Source: Asterias rubens (lineage: Eukaryota; Echinodermata; Asteroidea; Forcipulatida; Asteriidae). From it: 64,000 nucleotides of DNA. The notes below the pieces were generated by a model, which saw only the letters and a list, made by a program, of their open reading frames with translations, searched no databases and was not told the DNA's origin. Shown here piece after piece: positions 23,906 through 33,780 of the stretch. Position 1 is the stretch's first letter, and each line of letters opens with the position of its first letter. The stretch spans positions 684,501 through 748,500 of the forward strand of contig NC_047083.1 in the NCBI RefSeq assembly GCF_902459465.1, given 5' to 3'. Both the position numbers and the translations under genes were made by a program.

Positions 23906-24217
23906 TTAAAGGAACACGTTGCCTTGGATCGGACGAGTTGGTCTATAAAAAGCGTTTGTAACCGTTTGTTATAAATTGCATATGGTTGGAAGGGTGTTTT
24001 AAAAGTAGAATACAATGGTCCACACAAATTTGCCTCGAAATTGTGTGGTTTTCATTTTACTTTGCGAACTAACACGGTCGGCCATTTATTGGAGTCAAAA
24101 GTTTGACTCCCATAAATGGCCCACCGTGTTCGTCGACGAGGTAAAGGCAAAACCGTGTAATTAGTTCGAGGCGTGTTTGTGTGGATCATTGTATTCTACT
24201 TTTAAAACATCTTTCCA
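23906..24217. mobile_element. Family 2 MITE with its central palindrome, cut at the duplication edge
   Basis: It begins TTAAAGGAACACGTTGCC. The palindrome GGAGTCAAAAGTTTGACTCC lies at its centre. Its right end is lost at 24217, exactly where similarity to the other duplicate ends. The partner continues to a nearly complete right end at 33103. Confidence 0.85.
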
Positions 24218-24440
24218 GTTTTTGAGAAATGAGTGAAAAAATGTCTAATTTAGACTCCGAGCGAGGTGGTCAAAAACCCCTAAAGGCATCTAATACTACA
24301 TTTCAACCCTACTTAATAGTTAAAGGCGTTAGCAGTTCTTATTTAGTGACAATGTTCGCAAAATCATGACACGAGAATTATTTCGCCGGATCATAATCCC
24401 CTCTGTTGATACAAATACATGTAAACCCTCGTATTATGCA

Positions 24441-24515
24441 TTGGGCCTCATGGCCTAGTGGCTATCAGTCGCGCTAACATCTCTGATACCTGCGAGTTCG
24501 AATCTCCATGTGAAT
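24441..24515 (+). repeat. tRNA-like SINE head
   Basis: TGGCCTAGTGGCTATC resembles an A box and GAGTTCGAATCTC a B box, about 35 bases apart. The acceptor arms do not pair, so it is not a functional tRNA gene. Confidence 0.55.
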
Positions 24516-26633
24516 CCAATTTTTTGTTTTTTCCCCCAAAACTAAAAAAATATTTCTTTTTGTAATATTTAAGTTTTTAGATTCTTATCTTTATATCGAT
24601 AGTGTTGCCTTTTCTTTTTCTCAATTGTTAGCCAAACATAACCTGTGTGCATGTGTAACCCGGAAAAAGGGTACACTTAGAAAATGAATGAATAAAGCTA
24701 AATAAGAATGCTAACTATGGGGGCACTCGCTTGAACAAATGAGAAAAACCAAGATCGGTAGGGCTAAGACGCGAGGAGATGCAAAAAAATAGGAACAGTG
24801 ACTCAAAGTGTAGGTTTCTCAACAAAAACAACTAAAAATAGCTTTATTGACTATAAATCAATCAACAAAAGCAGTATTAAACAATAAAAACCTCTAGACC
24901 AAAACGAATGGACTTGGACCTCGCACTTTAAAATTACTCTGTTTGAAACCTCAACTTCAACAAAGGAAACCTATACCAAGAACTATTAAAAAACTCAACT
25001 AAACCAAAACTAAAATACAAACACAGTTAAACCATCAAACACAGTGCCAAAGAAAAGTTACAAATTAAAATCAAAATGGCTTTAGGATACCGAGTCCAAA
25101 ATAGCAGAAAATACACTTGAAAGATGGCAAAATTACATGGTGAAGAGAGAGCTAAGAACACATGTGCTCCCTGCGCTGCCAGGCTGCTATCTGATTATAA
25201 TTATATAGGCTACAATGCACTGGATGGGTGACTACACTACCAAAGGATTAAGAAACTGTTTACCAACATGTAACAAAAGACTTCTAAGAAATAACAACCT
25301 ACATGTACAGGGGTGCAATAAAACAGCTGAAGGGACAATGTAAACAGGAAAAGCAATTAACTAGAACCTGGAATTAACTAACTTGAATAATAACACAATG
25401 CATTTTCTACCCCTACTACACATGCATGACAAGATGATGTTTGAAAAACACAGTAAGCGGAAAATGGTGATCATAAGCGCAGAGTTTGGTGGTTAAGAGT
25501 TCTGTGAAATCAAATCGTACTAGATCAAACATCAAACCACAGACCCTAAAAAAAATTAAAAATCGTAATTAATTAACCACGTGACCCATATTTGCATATT
25601 TAATTGTACAAGGGGACAAAGTTGTTGGAACTTCCTGTTGATGCTGTTATTATCATGAGAACATCAGCATAAGTATTGGAATTGCACTGCCTATTGAACC
25701 ACTTGGAGTGTTCAAGGAGTCCAACACGTTAGTCTAGAGTCCAACTCTGATTGTAAAAATCAATTCAGGCATCATCTTCAATTTAATTTTATGCAACAAG
25801 CAAACTTATACATTTTCTGATTTTATTTCAAAGGGTAACATAAATGGCTGTTAGCAAACGGTTTCCAACAAAAACTACATGGTGTACGTGCACAATACTC
25901 TAACTGGCCTCAAGCATTTACCTCTAGATAATAAATCAAGCATTCAGTTCAAAATGATAAAAGTTTGTTATCGCCACATAATTCAGCGAACCATAAATCA
26001 TACACAGCTACTATTCACAAGAACATCTATGTGTGGAGGGTAACAGACAGCACACAATGGAACCGGAGTTTAACACAAGGTTTTTTCCCAGCAAGAGTTG
26101 TGGGGCCCAATTTCTCTAGTATTTATTTTGGGTATTTTGTTTATCTGTTTCATTTACATATATGGTTAAGTTTTATTTTACGCTAACTGTTTTTGTGTTT
26201 GTTCTTCCTGTAATTTTGAATTGTTTTGCCGCTACATAAGATTACACCCACTAAATAGAATTGCTTACATTGCTTTCTTCGTTAGAAAAAGGGGGGGGGG
26301 GTCCGTACTCGTTAAGGTTTGCTTTTTATGGGCCCCTCCATCCCCTACATGTGTTTTGCATTGATTTTTAGTTTTTGTTTTCTATTATTGTACGATTGCA
26401 TTGGCTTGTAATAAATTATTTATTACCTTCTGTGTAGACTAAGCAAGTCTCGCGCGTATTTGAACTTGCGGGACCATTATGTTCCAAACCTTATGGAGTT
26501 TTACGTGGGACATTTTGTTTCGTCCATTATTTTAGTTTAACGTAGTTTATGACCATGAATATTATAAATATTGTTGGAAATATAATACTAGTTAACAAAA
26601 CGTATACAAGTAAAATCCTTCAACAAAAGAAAA
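24516..26633. other. No gene recognised (AT-rich, between the two duplicates)
   Basis: The open frames here are short and without family motifs. A G11 run lies at 26291-26301. Several AATAAA words occur but no coding region to attach them to. Confidence 0.4.
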
Positions 26634-27016
26634 CCTACTTTCGGGATGTCGACTTCCCGAGATAAATTATCACAGCAAGATGACAACTGACGTTTAGGAT
26701 GTCGACATACCGAGATTATTAGATTAGATTAGATTAGATTAGATTATAATTCTTTATTGTCCGCATAACATATACAGATAATTGTTTTCCATTGGCAATT
26801 GGAGACATTAAACAATTATTATTATTATTATTATAATAAACATGTTCATAAAAGCGAACAATAAAATGTAAAGCACAATACAAAACCACGAAAAAATTGC
26901 ATAGATAAATTGCTGAGATAAATTATCACAGCAAGACGACATCCTACTTTTAGGATGTCGACATCCCGAGATAAATTATCACAGGAAGACGACATTCTTC
27001 TTTAAGAATGTCGACT
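26634..27016. repeat. Palindromic tandem repeat (GATAAATTATCACAGCAAGACGAC), interrupted
   Basis: Units of about 54 bp join GATAAATTATCACAGCAAGA to a GGATGTCGACATCC palindrome: one and a half at 26634-26715 and two at 26913-27016. The interruption is the retroelement tail at 26716-26912. Confidence 0.75.
26716..26912. repeat. Retroelement tail with (GATTA)n and (ATT)n
   Basis: Five GATTA units precede TAATTCTTTATTGTCCGC and an (ATT)n run, typical of a non-LTR 3' end in reverse. It splits the palindromic tandem repeat, so it inserted later. Confidence 0.5.
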
Positions 27017-27029
27017 GTTTGTAGTTATA

Positions 27030-27440
27030 AGACTCCTTGGGGATAGGAGAAAAATTTGGAAAAACCGTGACCTCAATTTGACCTCTACTTCCGGGTCAAC
27101 CGGAAGTGGGACCATATCTCAAGAACTACTCAACCGATTTTCAATTTGTTTTCACTTACAGACTCCTTGATCTTAATATTGACTGTGAAAACTCGTGACC
27201 CAATGTTGGCCTCTACGTCCGGGTGAACCGGAAGTGGGACCATACGCCAATTATTATACAACCGATTTTCAATCCTGTTTGTTCAGTTTTATCCTCCTAA
27301 GGCATTAAAAATAAACTTTGAAAATCCATGACCCCAAGTTGACCTCTACTTCCGGGTCAACCAGAAGTGGCACCATATCTCAAGAACTACACAACCGATT
27401 TTCTAACTTTTTTCAGTTACAGACTCCTTGGGCGTTAGAG
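27030..27440. repeat. Three tandem units of about 130 bp with CTTCCGG/CCGGAAG
   Basis: CCGGGT..ACCGGAAGTGG-like cores start at 27091, 27219 and 27352, each followed by ACCATAYCTCAAGAACTAC-like text and CAACCGATTTTC. The core is an inverted pair, CTTCCGGGTCAACCGGAAG. Stops occur in every frame, so it is not coding. Confidence 0.8.
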
Positions 27441-27679
27441 ATTAGCCTTAGGTTACCGTGACCCCATGAAGTGGCACCGTAACTCAATAGTCTTTTCAAA
27501 AGTCTGTTCAACAGGTTACTATGTACGTTGTATCGGCCTCCCCAAACCGAACAACAATAGGCCAAACTCGGTAACACAAAAGTTTTAACCAACGTATGCA
27601 TATGCAATCGTGTCCGGGGGTGCAAAAACCTTTCGGTGGACATAAAATGACTGTACATCATACCGAATATCAGTAACAA
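27413..27679 (-). pseudogene. LINE reverse-transcriptase fragment (thumb-side motif)
   Basis: The minus frame reads TLVKTFVLPSLAYCCSVWGG and SNLLNRLLKR, the pattern S-x-x-x-P-x-L-x-Y-C-x-x-V-W-G of non-LTR reverse transcriptases just past the catalytic core. Only about 60 informative residues remain. The left duplication boundary (27452) falls inside it. Confidence 0.55.
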
Positions 27680-27821
27680 GCAATATGCAACAAATGGAAA
27701 TTTGGTTGGTAATCCTGTTTTTATCTAAGAAGAAAGTTCATGCTAAGCAAATTTTTGTGCTTAGCAGCTCTATGAAATTGGGCCCAGATCTACTTGTTCT
27801 ATTCTAAACAAACATAGTCAA

Positions 27822-28147
27822 TTAAATGCACTGGACAATATTGCAGTATTGGTAATTACTCAAAATAATTGTTAGCATCAAAACCTTCTTGGTAACGAGC
27901 AATGGAGAGCTGTTAATAGTAATGGTATAAAACATTGTGATACGGCTGCCTCTGAAGTAATTTTTGAGAAAGAAGTAATTTTCACTAAAATATTTGAATT
28001 GAATTTGAGAACTCGGTCTCGAATTCAAGCATTTGAAAGCATTAGTCTCTCGCAACTTCGATGACCAATTGAGTCTAAATTTTCATCAGGTTTTTTTGTT
28101 ATTTTATGCAAATGTTGAGATACAACAAAGGTGTCAAGTGCCTTTAA
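27822..28147. mobile_element. Family 1 subtype, first of two adjacent copies
   Basis: TTAAATGCACTGGACAATATTG to GTGTCAAGTGCCTTTAA, with both TTAA ends. The (ATGTAC)n run is missing here. Confidence 0.75.
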
Positions 28148-28188
28148 AATAAAAATTATGAACAACCCTGTAACAACGGATCTACTTG

Positions 28189-28580
28189 TCTATCTCAAAA
28201 TAATTGCTAGCATCAAAACCTACCTGGTAACGAGTAATGGGGAGCTGTTGATAGTATGACACATTGTGAGAAACGGCTCCTGCTGAAGCAACATAGTTTT
28301 TGAAATAGAAGTAATTTTCACTAAAATATTTGAATTAAATTTGAGACCTCAGCTGAGGTCTCGAACTCAAGCATTTGAAAGCACACTTGTGCGACAATGG
28401 TGTTTTTTCTTCCATTATTCCCTCGCTACTTCAACGACCAATTGAGTCTAAATTTACCCCTTTTTTGTTATTTTATGCAAACATGTACATGTACATGTAC
28501 ATGTACATGTACATGTATACATGTATGTTGAGATACACCAAGTGAAAATACAATACCAAAGGTGTCCAGTGGCTTCAAAA
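28189..28580. mobile_element. Family 1 subtype, second adjacent copy (left end lost)
   Basis: It repeats the internal order of 19476-19887, including TTTGAGACC / GGTCTCGAAC and an (ATGTAC)n run at 28484-28515, and ends GTGTCCAGTGGCTTC. It corresponds to the single copy of the other duplicate. Confidence 0.75.
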
Positions 28581-29039
28581 TAAAAATTATGAACACATAA
28601 TTATTAAGAATTATATTCACTGGGGATACCTAATGTTCTTGTTCTATATTATTCTAAACATACATAGTCAATGTAAATAAAAATTATGGTGACAAAACTA
28701 TTGAGAAGTTTATTCCATGTGACACCGGATCTACTTTTTCATGATTTTTAAAAACACTTAGGCAATTAAAATAAAAACAATTGGTTACAAGATTATTATA
28801 ATTTTATTCCCTAGAACAACGGATGTACTTGTTCTGTTCTAAACATACAGTCATAAGGGAAGCTTTCTACTATAGCATTATCTTCAAACTGTGTGAGTTT
28901 AATGTAAATCTTTCCTACAAAAAGTACCCAGACCCTTGTTCAGTCACAAGTTGACTGACCCCATACTGGATATCATCGATTGGGCCTGCAGTCTAAGCTT
29001 AAAGGGTTACGTTGCCTTGGATTGGGCGAGTTGGCGCTT

Positions 29040-29265
29040 ATTATTATTATTATTATTTATTCGGCCAAGATTTCAACAAACAGTACGAGATACAATATTG
29101 AAATATAAATAAAGAAATATAACAGTATAAGAAACAATGAATGTAAACTTAAGACATCTAGAACAATTGTAAACCAATGATTGAGTGAGACAGAGCACTG
29201 GCAATCAAGCAAGACAATTATAAAAACAGACAGGACAAGCCCATTCTAAGATGGCCAGGATTGAA
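29040..29265. repeat. Retroelement tail inserted only in duplicate 2
   Basis: (TTA)n then TTTATTCGGCCAAGATTTC interrupts a sequence that is continuous in duplicate 1 (GGCGCTTGAAGGCGCTTG near 20245). The insertion therefore postdates the duplication. Confidence 0.7.
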
Positions 29266-29449
29266 GGCGCTTGAAACCGTTTATGAAAACATGCCTCAAA
29301 GTTGCATGGTGTTCCTTAATACAACACGTGAACTAACACATTCGGCCGTTTTGTAGTTAAAAAAGTAACAGGAAAACCACGCCATGTCCATCGATCGTGT
29401 TCCCAGGTTTCGTTGAGCATACTGCATAATTATAGTTAGAACGGATCAT

Positions 29450-31234
29450 TTAATTATTTTCCTGCGGTCGATGTTCACGCTGCTGATGGGTGGTCAGAGA
29501 ACGTTTGTGTGAAAAAGCTTTTCCACAAATGAGACAGAGATATGGTTTTTCCCCAGTGTGGACCCGCTGATGACTAGTTAAATTAGTTTTCTGAAAAAAT
29601 GTTTTTCCGCAAATATCACAAAGAAATGGTGTCTCTCCAGTGTGGATTAGGTTATGGTCTTTCAAGTGAGATTTTCGTGAAAATGCTTTTCCGCAAATGT
29701 CACAAACAAATGGTTTCACTCCAGTGTGGACTCTCAGGTGGCCATAGGAAGATTGAATCGAAAATGCTTTTCCACAATAGTGACAAACAAATGGTTTCTC
29801 TCCAAAGTGGATTCTCTGGTGTCCAGCAAATTTGATTTGATTTGAAAGTTGAGTTGATTGTCCACAAATTCCATGTTTCTCTCCAGTGTGAACTCTTAAG
29901 TGAGTCCTTAAATTGCTTTTGTGAGCAAATTCTTTTTCACAAATGTCACAAACAAATGGTTTCTCTCCAGTGTGGACACGCAGATGCAAACCCAATTGTC
30001 GTTTTGAAGGAAATGCTTTTCCACAAATCTCACAAAGAAATGGTTTCTCTCCAGTGTGGACCAGCTGATGGCGTGCCAGTGACGATTTATGCGAGAAAGC
30101 TTCTCCACAAATATCACAAACAAAAGGTTTCTCTCCAGTGTGGACACGCTGATGATCTATCAGTGAACGACTATATGAATACGATCTTCCGCACAATTCA
30201 CAAACACATGGTCTTTCCCCGGTGTGGACACGCTTATGGACAGTCAGGTTAAACTTTTGTGAAAAAGCTTTTCCACAAATATCACAAACGAACGGTTTCT
30301 CTCCAGTGTGGGTACGCTTATGAACAGTCAGGTAAATTTTTTGTGTGTAGGCATGTCCACAAATTTCACAAACAAATGGTCTTTCTCCGGTGTGGATACG
30401 CGTATGAACAGTCAGGTTATTTTTTTGTGTGTAGGCATTTCCACAAATGTCACAAACAAACGGTTTCTCTCCGGTGTGGGTACGCTTATGAACAGTCAGG
30501 TAAATTTTTTGTGTGTAGGCATGTCCACAAATATCACAAACGAACGGTTTCTCTCCGGTGTGGGTACGCTTATGAACAGTTAGGTAAATTTTGTGTGTGT
30601 AGGCATGTCCACAAATTTCACAAACAAATGGTCTTTCTCCGGTGTGGATACGCGTATGAACAGTCAGGTTATTTTTTTGTGTGTAGGCATTTCCACAAAT
30701 GTCACAAACAAACGGTTTCTCTCCGGTGTGGATACGCGTATGAACAGTCAGGTTATTTTTTTGTGTGTAGGCATTTCCACAAATGTCACAAACAAACGGT
30801 TTCTCTCCGGTGTGGGTACGCTTATGAACAGTCAGGTAAATTTTTTGTGTGTAGGCATTTCCACAAATATCACAAACGAACGGTTTCTCTCCGGTGTGGG
30901 TACGCTTATGAACAGTCAGGTACATTTTTTGTGTGTAGGCATGTCCACAAATTTCACAAACAAATGGTCTTTCTCCGGTGTGGATACGCGTATGAACAGT
31001 CAGGTTATTTTTGTGTGTGTAGGCATTTCCACAAATGTCACAAACAAACGGTTTCTCGCCAGGTTGGGTACGCTGAGGAAGTGTCCGTGAGCAGGATTTT
31101 CCAAAAGTTTCACAAACAATTGACTTTTCTCCAGTGTGGACTCTTTGGTGCTTTCTTAGTTTGTGTTTTTGAGAGAACGACTTGCTACACACATCACATA
31201 CAAATTCAAATGTCTTCTTCCGCTCACAATTCAT
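29450..31234 (-). CDS. C2H2 zinc-finger protein C, 594 residues, 21 finger units
   Basis: A single-exon coding region of the minus strand. The first ATG after an in-frame TAA is at 31234 (MNCERKK); a TTG two codons upstream is not used. From residue 11 to the C-terminus HRPQENN it is a continuous array of 28-residue C2H2 units joined by TGEKPF/TGERPF linkers, which bind DNA in the nucleus in this family. Unit 2 has lost a cysteine (CETFGKS), unit 17 has one cysteine only ([16 protein letters not shown]), and unit 18 is one residue short. Units 3-11 (30293-31048) are two alternating, nearly identical types with helices QKNNLTV and QKIYLTV. No KRAB, SCAN, BTB or SET-type domain is visible. A strong acceptor (TTCTCTGCAG) ends at 31386. 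The 5' exon (31619 upwards) has a CAG/GTATGT donor and appears noncoding, because joining it gives a stop at once. Confidence 0.93.
   Translation of the reverse strand: MNCERKKTFEFVCDVCSKSFSQKHKLRKHQRVHTGEKSIVCETFGKSCSRTLPQRTQPGEKPFVCDICGNAYTHKNNLTVHTRIHTGERPFVCEICGHAYTQKMYLTVHKRTHTGEKPFVCDICGNAYTQKIYLTVHKRTHTGEKPFVCDICGNAYTQKNNLTVHTRIHTGEKPFVCDICGNAYTQKNNLTVHTRIHTGERPFVCEICGHAYTHKIYLTVHKRTHTGEKPFVCDICGHAYTQKIYLTVHKRTHTGEKPFVCDICGNAYTQKNNLTVHTRIHTGERPFVCEICGHAYTQKIYLTVHKRTHTGEKPFVCDICGKAFSQKFNLTVHKRVHTGERPCVCELCGRSYSYSRSLIDHQRVHTGEKPFVCDICGEAFSHKSSLARHQLVHTGEKPFLCEICGKAFPSKRQLGLHLRVHTGEKPFVCDICEKEFAHKSNLRTHLRVHTGEKHGICGQSTQLSNQIKFAGHQRIHFGEKPFVCHYCGKAFSIQSSYGHLRVHTGVKPFVCDICGKAFSRKSHLKDHNLIHTGETPFLCDICGKTFFQKTNLTSHQRVHTGEKPYLCLICGKAFSHKRSLTTHQQREHRPQENN
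30293..31048 (-). repeat. Homogenised 84-bp tandem finger array in gene C (nine units)
   Basis: Nine 84-bp units encode fingers 3-11. In copy B only two units occupy the place (THKNN and TQRIY types). Units differ by a handful of bases, and the helix contact residues are also repeated. Tandem gain by unequal exchange or replication slippage is the simple reading. Confidence 0.9.
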
Positions 31235-31385
31235 GTTCAAAAATTATTTTAAAACATCATTGCCAACATCACAAATAAACAGTTTCCCTTCCTCCGTGCG
31301 AGTTCGATTTATGATTTAATTTACATCAGTGTCTTTAAGTTAACAGTGGTTGATGACTTTAAAGTCGCAGTGTTACATCACTCAT
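31235..31385 (-). other. 5' untranslated start of the main exon of gene C
   Basis: After the acceptor the exon begins ATGAGTGATGTAACACTGCG, with a tiny upstream frame (eight codons) ending in TAA. The same segment is found in B (to 21781) and, diverged, in gene E (37929-38100). Confidence 0.6.
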
Positions 31386-31618
31386 CTGCAGAGAAGGCAG
31401 AAACAAAACGTGAATTTTTCTACTAATGATTTAATATTATTATTTTTATTATTATTATTACTCAAATGACTTTAGCATAGGCTTTTGAAATCAATCAATC
31501 AATCAGTCAAAGGTCAGATGCTGGAGAACTAACTACTTCTAGCTTAGAAACTATAAGCTCACCCTTTCTAGAAGTATTGCAGAACAGTTGAACATAAATT
31601 AACATTTTTGTCACATAC

Positions 31619-31705
31619 CTGCCATGTATTTCGCCTTTATAAACAAAATAATGTTCTCCAGCAGATTTCGTTGGTACACCACCCATTCCAAAGATCACAC
31701 ACGAC
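31619..31705 (-). other. Probable untranslated first exon of gene C
   Basis: The CATGGCAG/GTATGTGAC donor at 31619/31618 is intact in both duplicates (22724/22723 in B). Between them 4 bases differ inside the exon, which would shift a reading frame, so I call it noncoding. The transcription start is not defined. Confidence 0.45.
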
Positions 31706-31793
31706 CAATGACTCGACTACAATGTACATGTAGGCCTATGCACATACGTGTATATCCCAATCCCCCGTTGGCCTTCCCACAACACACTGCATG

Positions 31794-32185
31794 TTAAAGG
31801 CAGTGGACACTATTGGTAATTGTCAAAGACTAGCCCTCACAGTTGGTGTATCTCAACACATACATAAAATAACAAACCTGTAAAAATTTGAGCTCAATCG
31901 GTCATCGAAGTTGCGAGATAATACATGTAATGAAAGAAAAATAACCCTTGCAACACAAAGTTGTGTGCGTTTAGATGGTTGATTTCGATACCTCAAGTTC
32001 TTAATCTGAGGTCTCGAAATCAAATTCGTGGAAAATTACTTCTTTCTCGAAAACTATGGCACTTCAGAGGGAGCTGTTTCTCACAATGTTTTATACCATC
32101 AACATCTCCCCATTACTCGTCATCAAGAAAGGTTTTATGCTAATAATTATTTTGAGTAATTACCAATAGTGTCCACTGCCTTTAA
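31794..32185. mobile_element. Family 1 MITE, duplicated copy 2 (both ends intact)
   Basis: TTAAAGGCAGTGGACACTATTGG to GTGTCCACTGCCTTTAA, with the arms GATTTCGATACCTCAAG / CTGAGGTCTCGAAATC. It is better preserved than its duplicate at 22890-23262. Confidence 0.92.
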
Positions 32186-32199
32186 ACATGGAGGCCGAA

Positions 32200-32508
32200 T
32201 TAAAGGAACACGTTGCCTTGGAACGGTCGAGTTGGTATTTAAAAAGCGTTTTGTAACCGTTTGTTATAAAATGCATATGGTTCGAAAGATGTTGTAAAAG
32301 TAAAATACAATGATCTACACAAATGCCTCGAAATTGTGTGGTTTTCTTTTTACCTCGTCCGTGATAGTTCGCGACGTAAAAAGTAAACCGTACAGTTTTG
32401 AGTGATACTTGTGTGGATCATTGTAGTCTACTTTTAAAACATTTTTCTAACCATATGCATTTCATAACAAACGGTTTCAAACGCTTTTTATAGACCAACT
32501 CGACTTCT
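32200..32508. mobile_element. Family 2 MITE, duplicated copy 2, right end lost
   Basis: Same truncated element as 23277-23590; both stop after CCAACTCGAC, so the truncation predates the duplication. Confidence 0.8.
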
Positions 32509-32798
32509 ACCTCCCCATGTGTAAACAAATTAGACAAAGCCAAGTTTGCTCGGTATGGCACATATCTATGCTTTTTACGGATGACTAGTCGTCACAGTCG
32601 GTACAGATCAGTGTATTTTTGATCAAATTTTGAATAATAATAACGGAGCTTTATAACAAAAGCTCCACCGTTAACGTGAACCAAGGGCAAGGTGTTTTTT
32701 TACGGATGACGTGTCGTCACAGCTGCAGACAAAAACCCACTCACTCGACCTAGAATTGACAATTAAAATCAGTGGATCCAAGAGTGAGTAAACAACGG

Positions 32799-33103
32799 AA
32801 AGGTGTTTTAAAAGTAGAATACAATGGTCCACACAAATTTGCCTCGAAATTGCGTGGTTTTCATTTTACTTTGCGAACTAACACGGTCGGCCATTTATTG
32901 GAGTCAAAAGTTTGACTCCCATAAATGGCCCACCGTGTTCGTCGACGAGGTAAAGGCAAAACCGTGCAATTAGTTCGAGGCGTGTTTGTGTGGATCATTG
33001 TATTCTACTTTTAAAACATCTTTCCAACCATAATGCACTTTATAACAAACGGTTACACACGCTTTTCAAAGACCAACTCGACCGATCCAAGGCAACGTGT
33101 TCA
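32799..33103. mobile_element. Family 2 MITE, left end deleted
   Basis: It starts inside the element at GGTGTTTTAAAAGTAG, holds the palindrome GGAGTCAAAAGTTTGACTCC, and ends CCAAGGCAACGTGTTC. The left part present at 23906-24000 is missing here. Confidence 0.85.
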
Positions 33104-33205
33104 CAAAGGCTACATTGTAGCTGCAGACAAAAACACACTATATATGGATAAGAAACCCAGTGAAAGTCTCATTAAATCACCGTGTACAGAGCCTGGGCCC
33201 AGTTT

Positions 33206-33427
33206 CAGCCATTGGACACTTTCGGTAAACAGTATTGTCCAAGGCCCAACTTCGTGTATCACAACTTATATATAAAATAACAAACCTGTGAAAATTTAGG
33301 CTCAATCGGTCATCGGAGTCGGGAGAAAATAACTGGAAAACCCACCCTTGTTTCCGCACGTTTCGCTGTGTCATGACATGTGTTTACTATAAAACCGTAA
33401 TTCTCGCTATCGAGAATTGATAATTGT
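33206..33427. mobile_element. MITE family 3, partial copy
   Basis: It begins AGCCATTGGACACTTTCGG and ends just after the central CTCGCTATCGAGAATTG; the other half is absent. The minus-strand frame at 33177-33374 belongs to it. Confidence 0.8.
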
Positions 33428-33455
33428 TTTAATGTTATCGAGGTTGGGTAAAAAG

Positions 33456-33780
33456 TAATTTATTAGTGAATGAGGCTCAGGCTAAAAGGCTATGGGGAAA
33501 ACCTCACCACCCTCGATGTTGTTCTTTGTGTTTCCATCTTCTTGCTTGTGGTCAAGCCAGTCCCTTCCCTTCACCCCCCCCCCCCCTTTTTTTTTGTCCC
33601 CCTATTCATTGTTTACCCCCTGCTTTTTTATGTATGCTTTCTAACCCCATTCATGTATTTCCACTTCACTGCTTATGTTTCACTTAGTTACCTGTTCATG
33701 TTTGTTGTGTTGTCATTTAGCCTTCGAGAAAGACTCTGCTAGGGTCGAAACGTCAGGCCATTAACTATTTTTTGCATAAA
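33456..33780 (+). repeat. GTCGAAACGTCAGG repeat family, long fragment with C13T9 tract
   Basis: It ends GCTAGGGTCGAAACGTCAGG followed by CCATTAACTATTTTTTGC. The T/C-rich body (TTCATGTATTTCCACTTCA) is shared with 63570-63800. The homopolymer at 33574-33595 makes artefactual proline-rich frames. Confidence 0.55.

Larger units (their letters stand above)
19106..24217. repeat. Segmental duplication, copy 1 (partner 27452-33026)
   Basis: From GTTACCGTGACCCCATGAAG at the left edge to ACATCTTTCCA at the right, this interval matches 27452-33026 in the same order and orientation, with few mismatches plus indels. It carries zinc-finger copy B, an LINE fragment and several MITEs. Relative to the partner it has about 720 extra bp at roughly 21985-22700 (in the B intron) and lacks a 29040-29265 insertion and extra repeat units near 28175-28575. 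Confidence 0.92.
27452..33026. repeat. Segmental duplication, copy 2 (partner 19106-24217)
   Basis: Direct-orientation partner of the upstream copy. It carries the intact zinc-finger gene C. Differences include a retroelement tail at 29040-29265, additional MITE-derived sequence at 28175-28575, seven extra zinc-finger units, and loss of about 120 bp near 32799. Confidence 0.92.

Noticed and set aside
30293-31048. Regular 84-bp repetition, superficially CRISPR-like
   Set aside because: Units are contiguous coding zinc fingers without unique spacers, in an animal genome.
30259-31278. Plus-strand frame of 339 codons (KFHKQMVFLRCGYAYEQSG repeats)
   Set aside because: It is the antisense of the zinc-finger array of gene C. 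An 84-bp unit keeps the opposite frame open too. No start, splice or domain support.
33466-33742. Overlapping plus frames with proline and phenylalanine runs
   Set aside because: They cross a C13T9 homopolymer tract in a repeat fragment; no domain.
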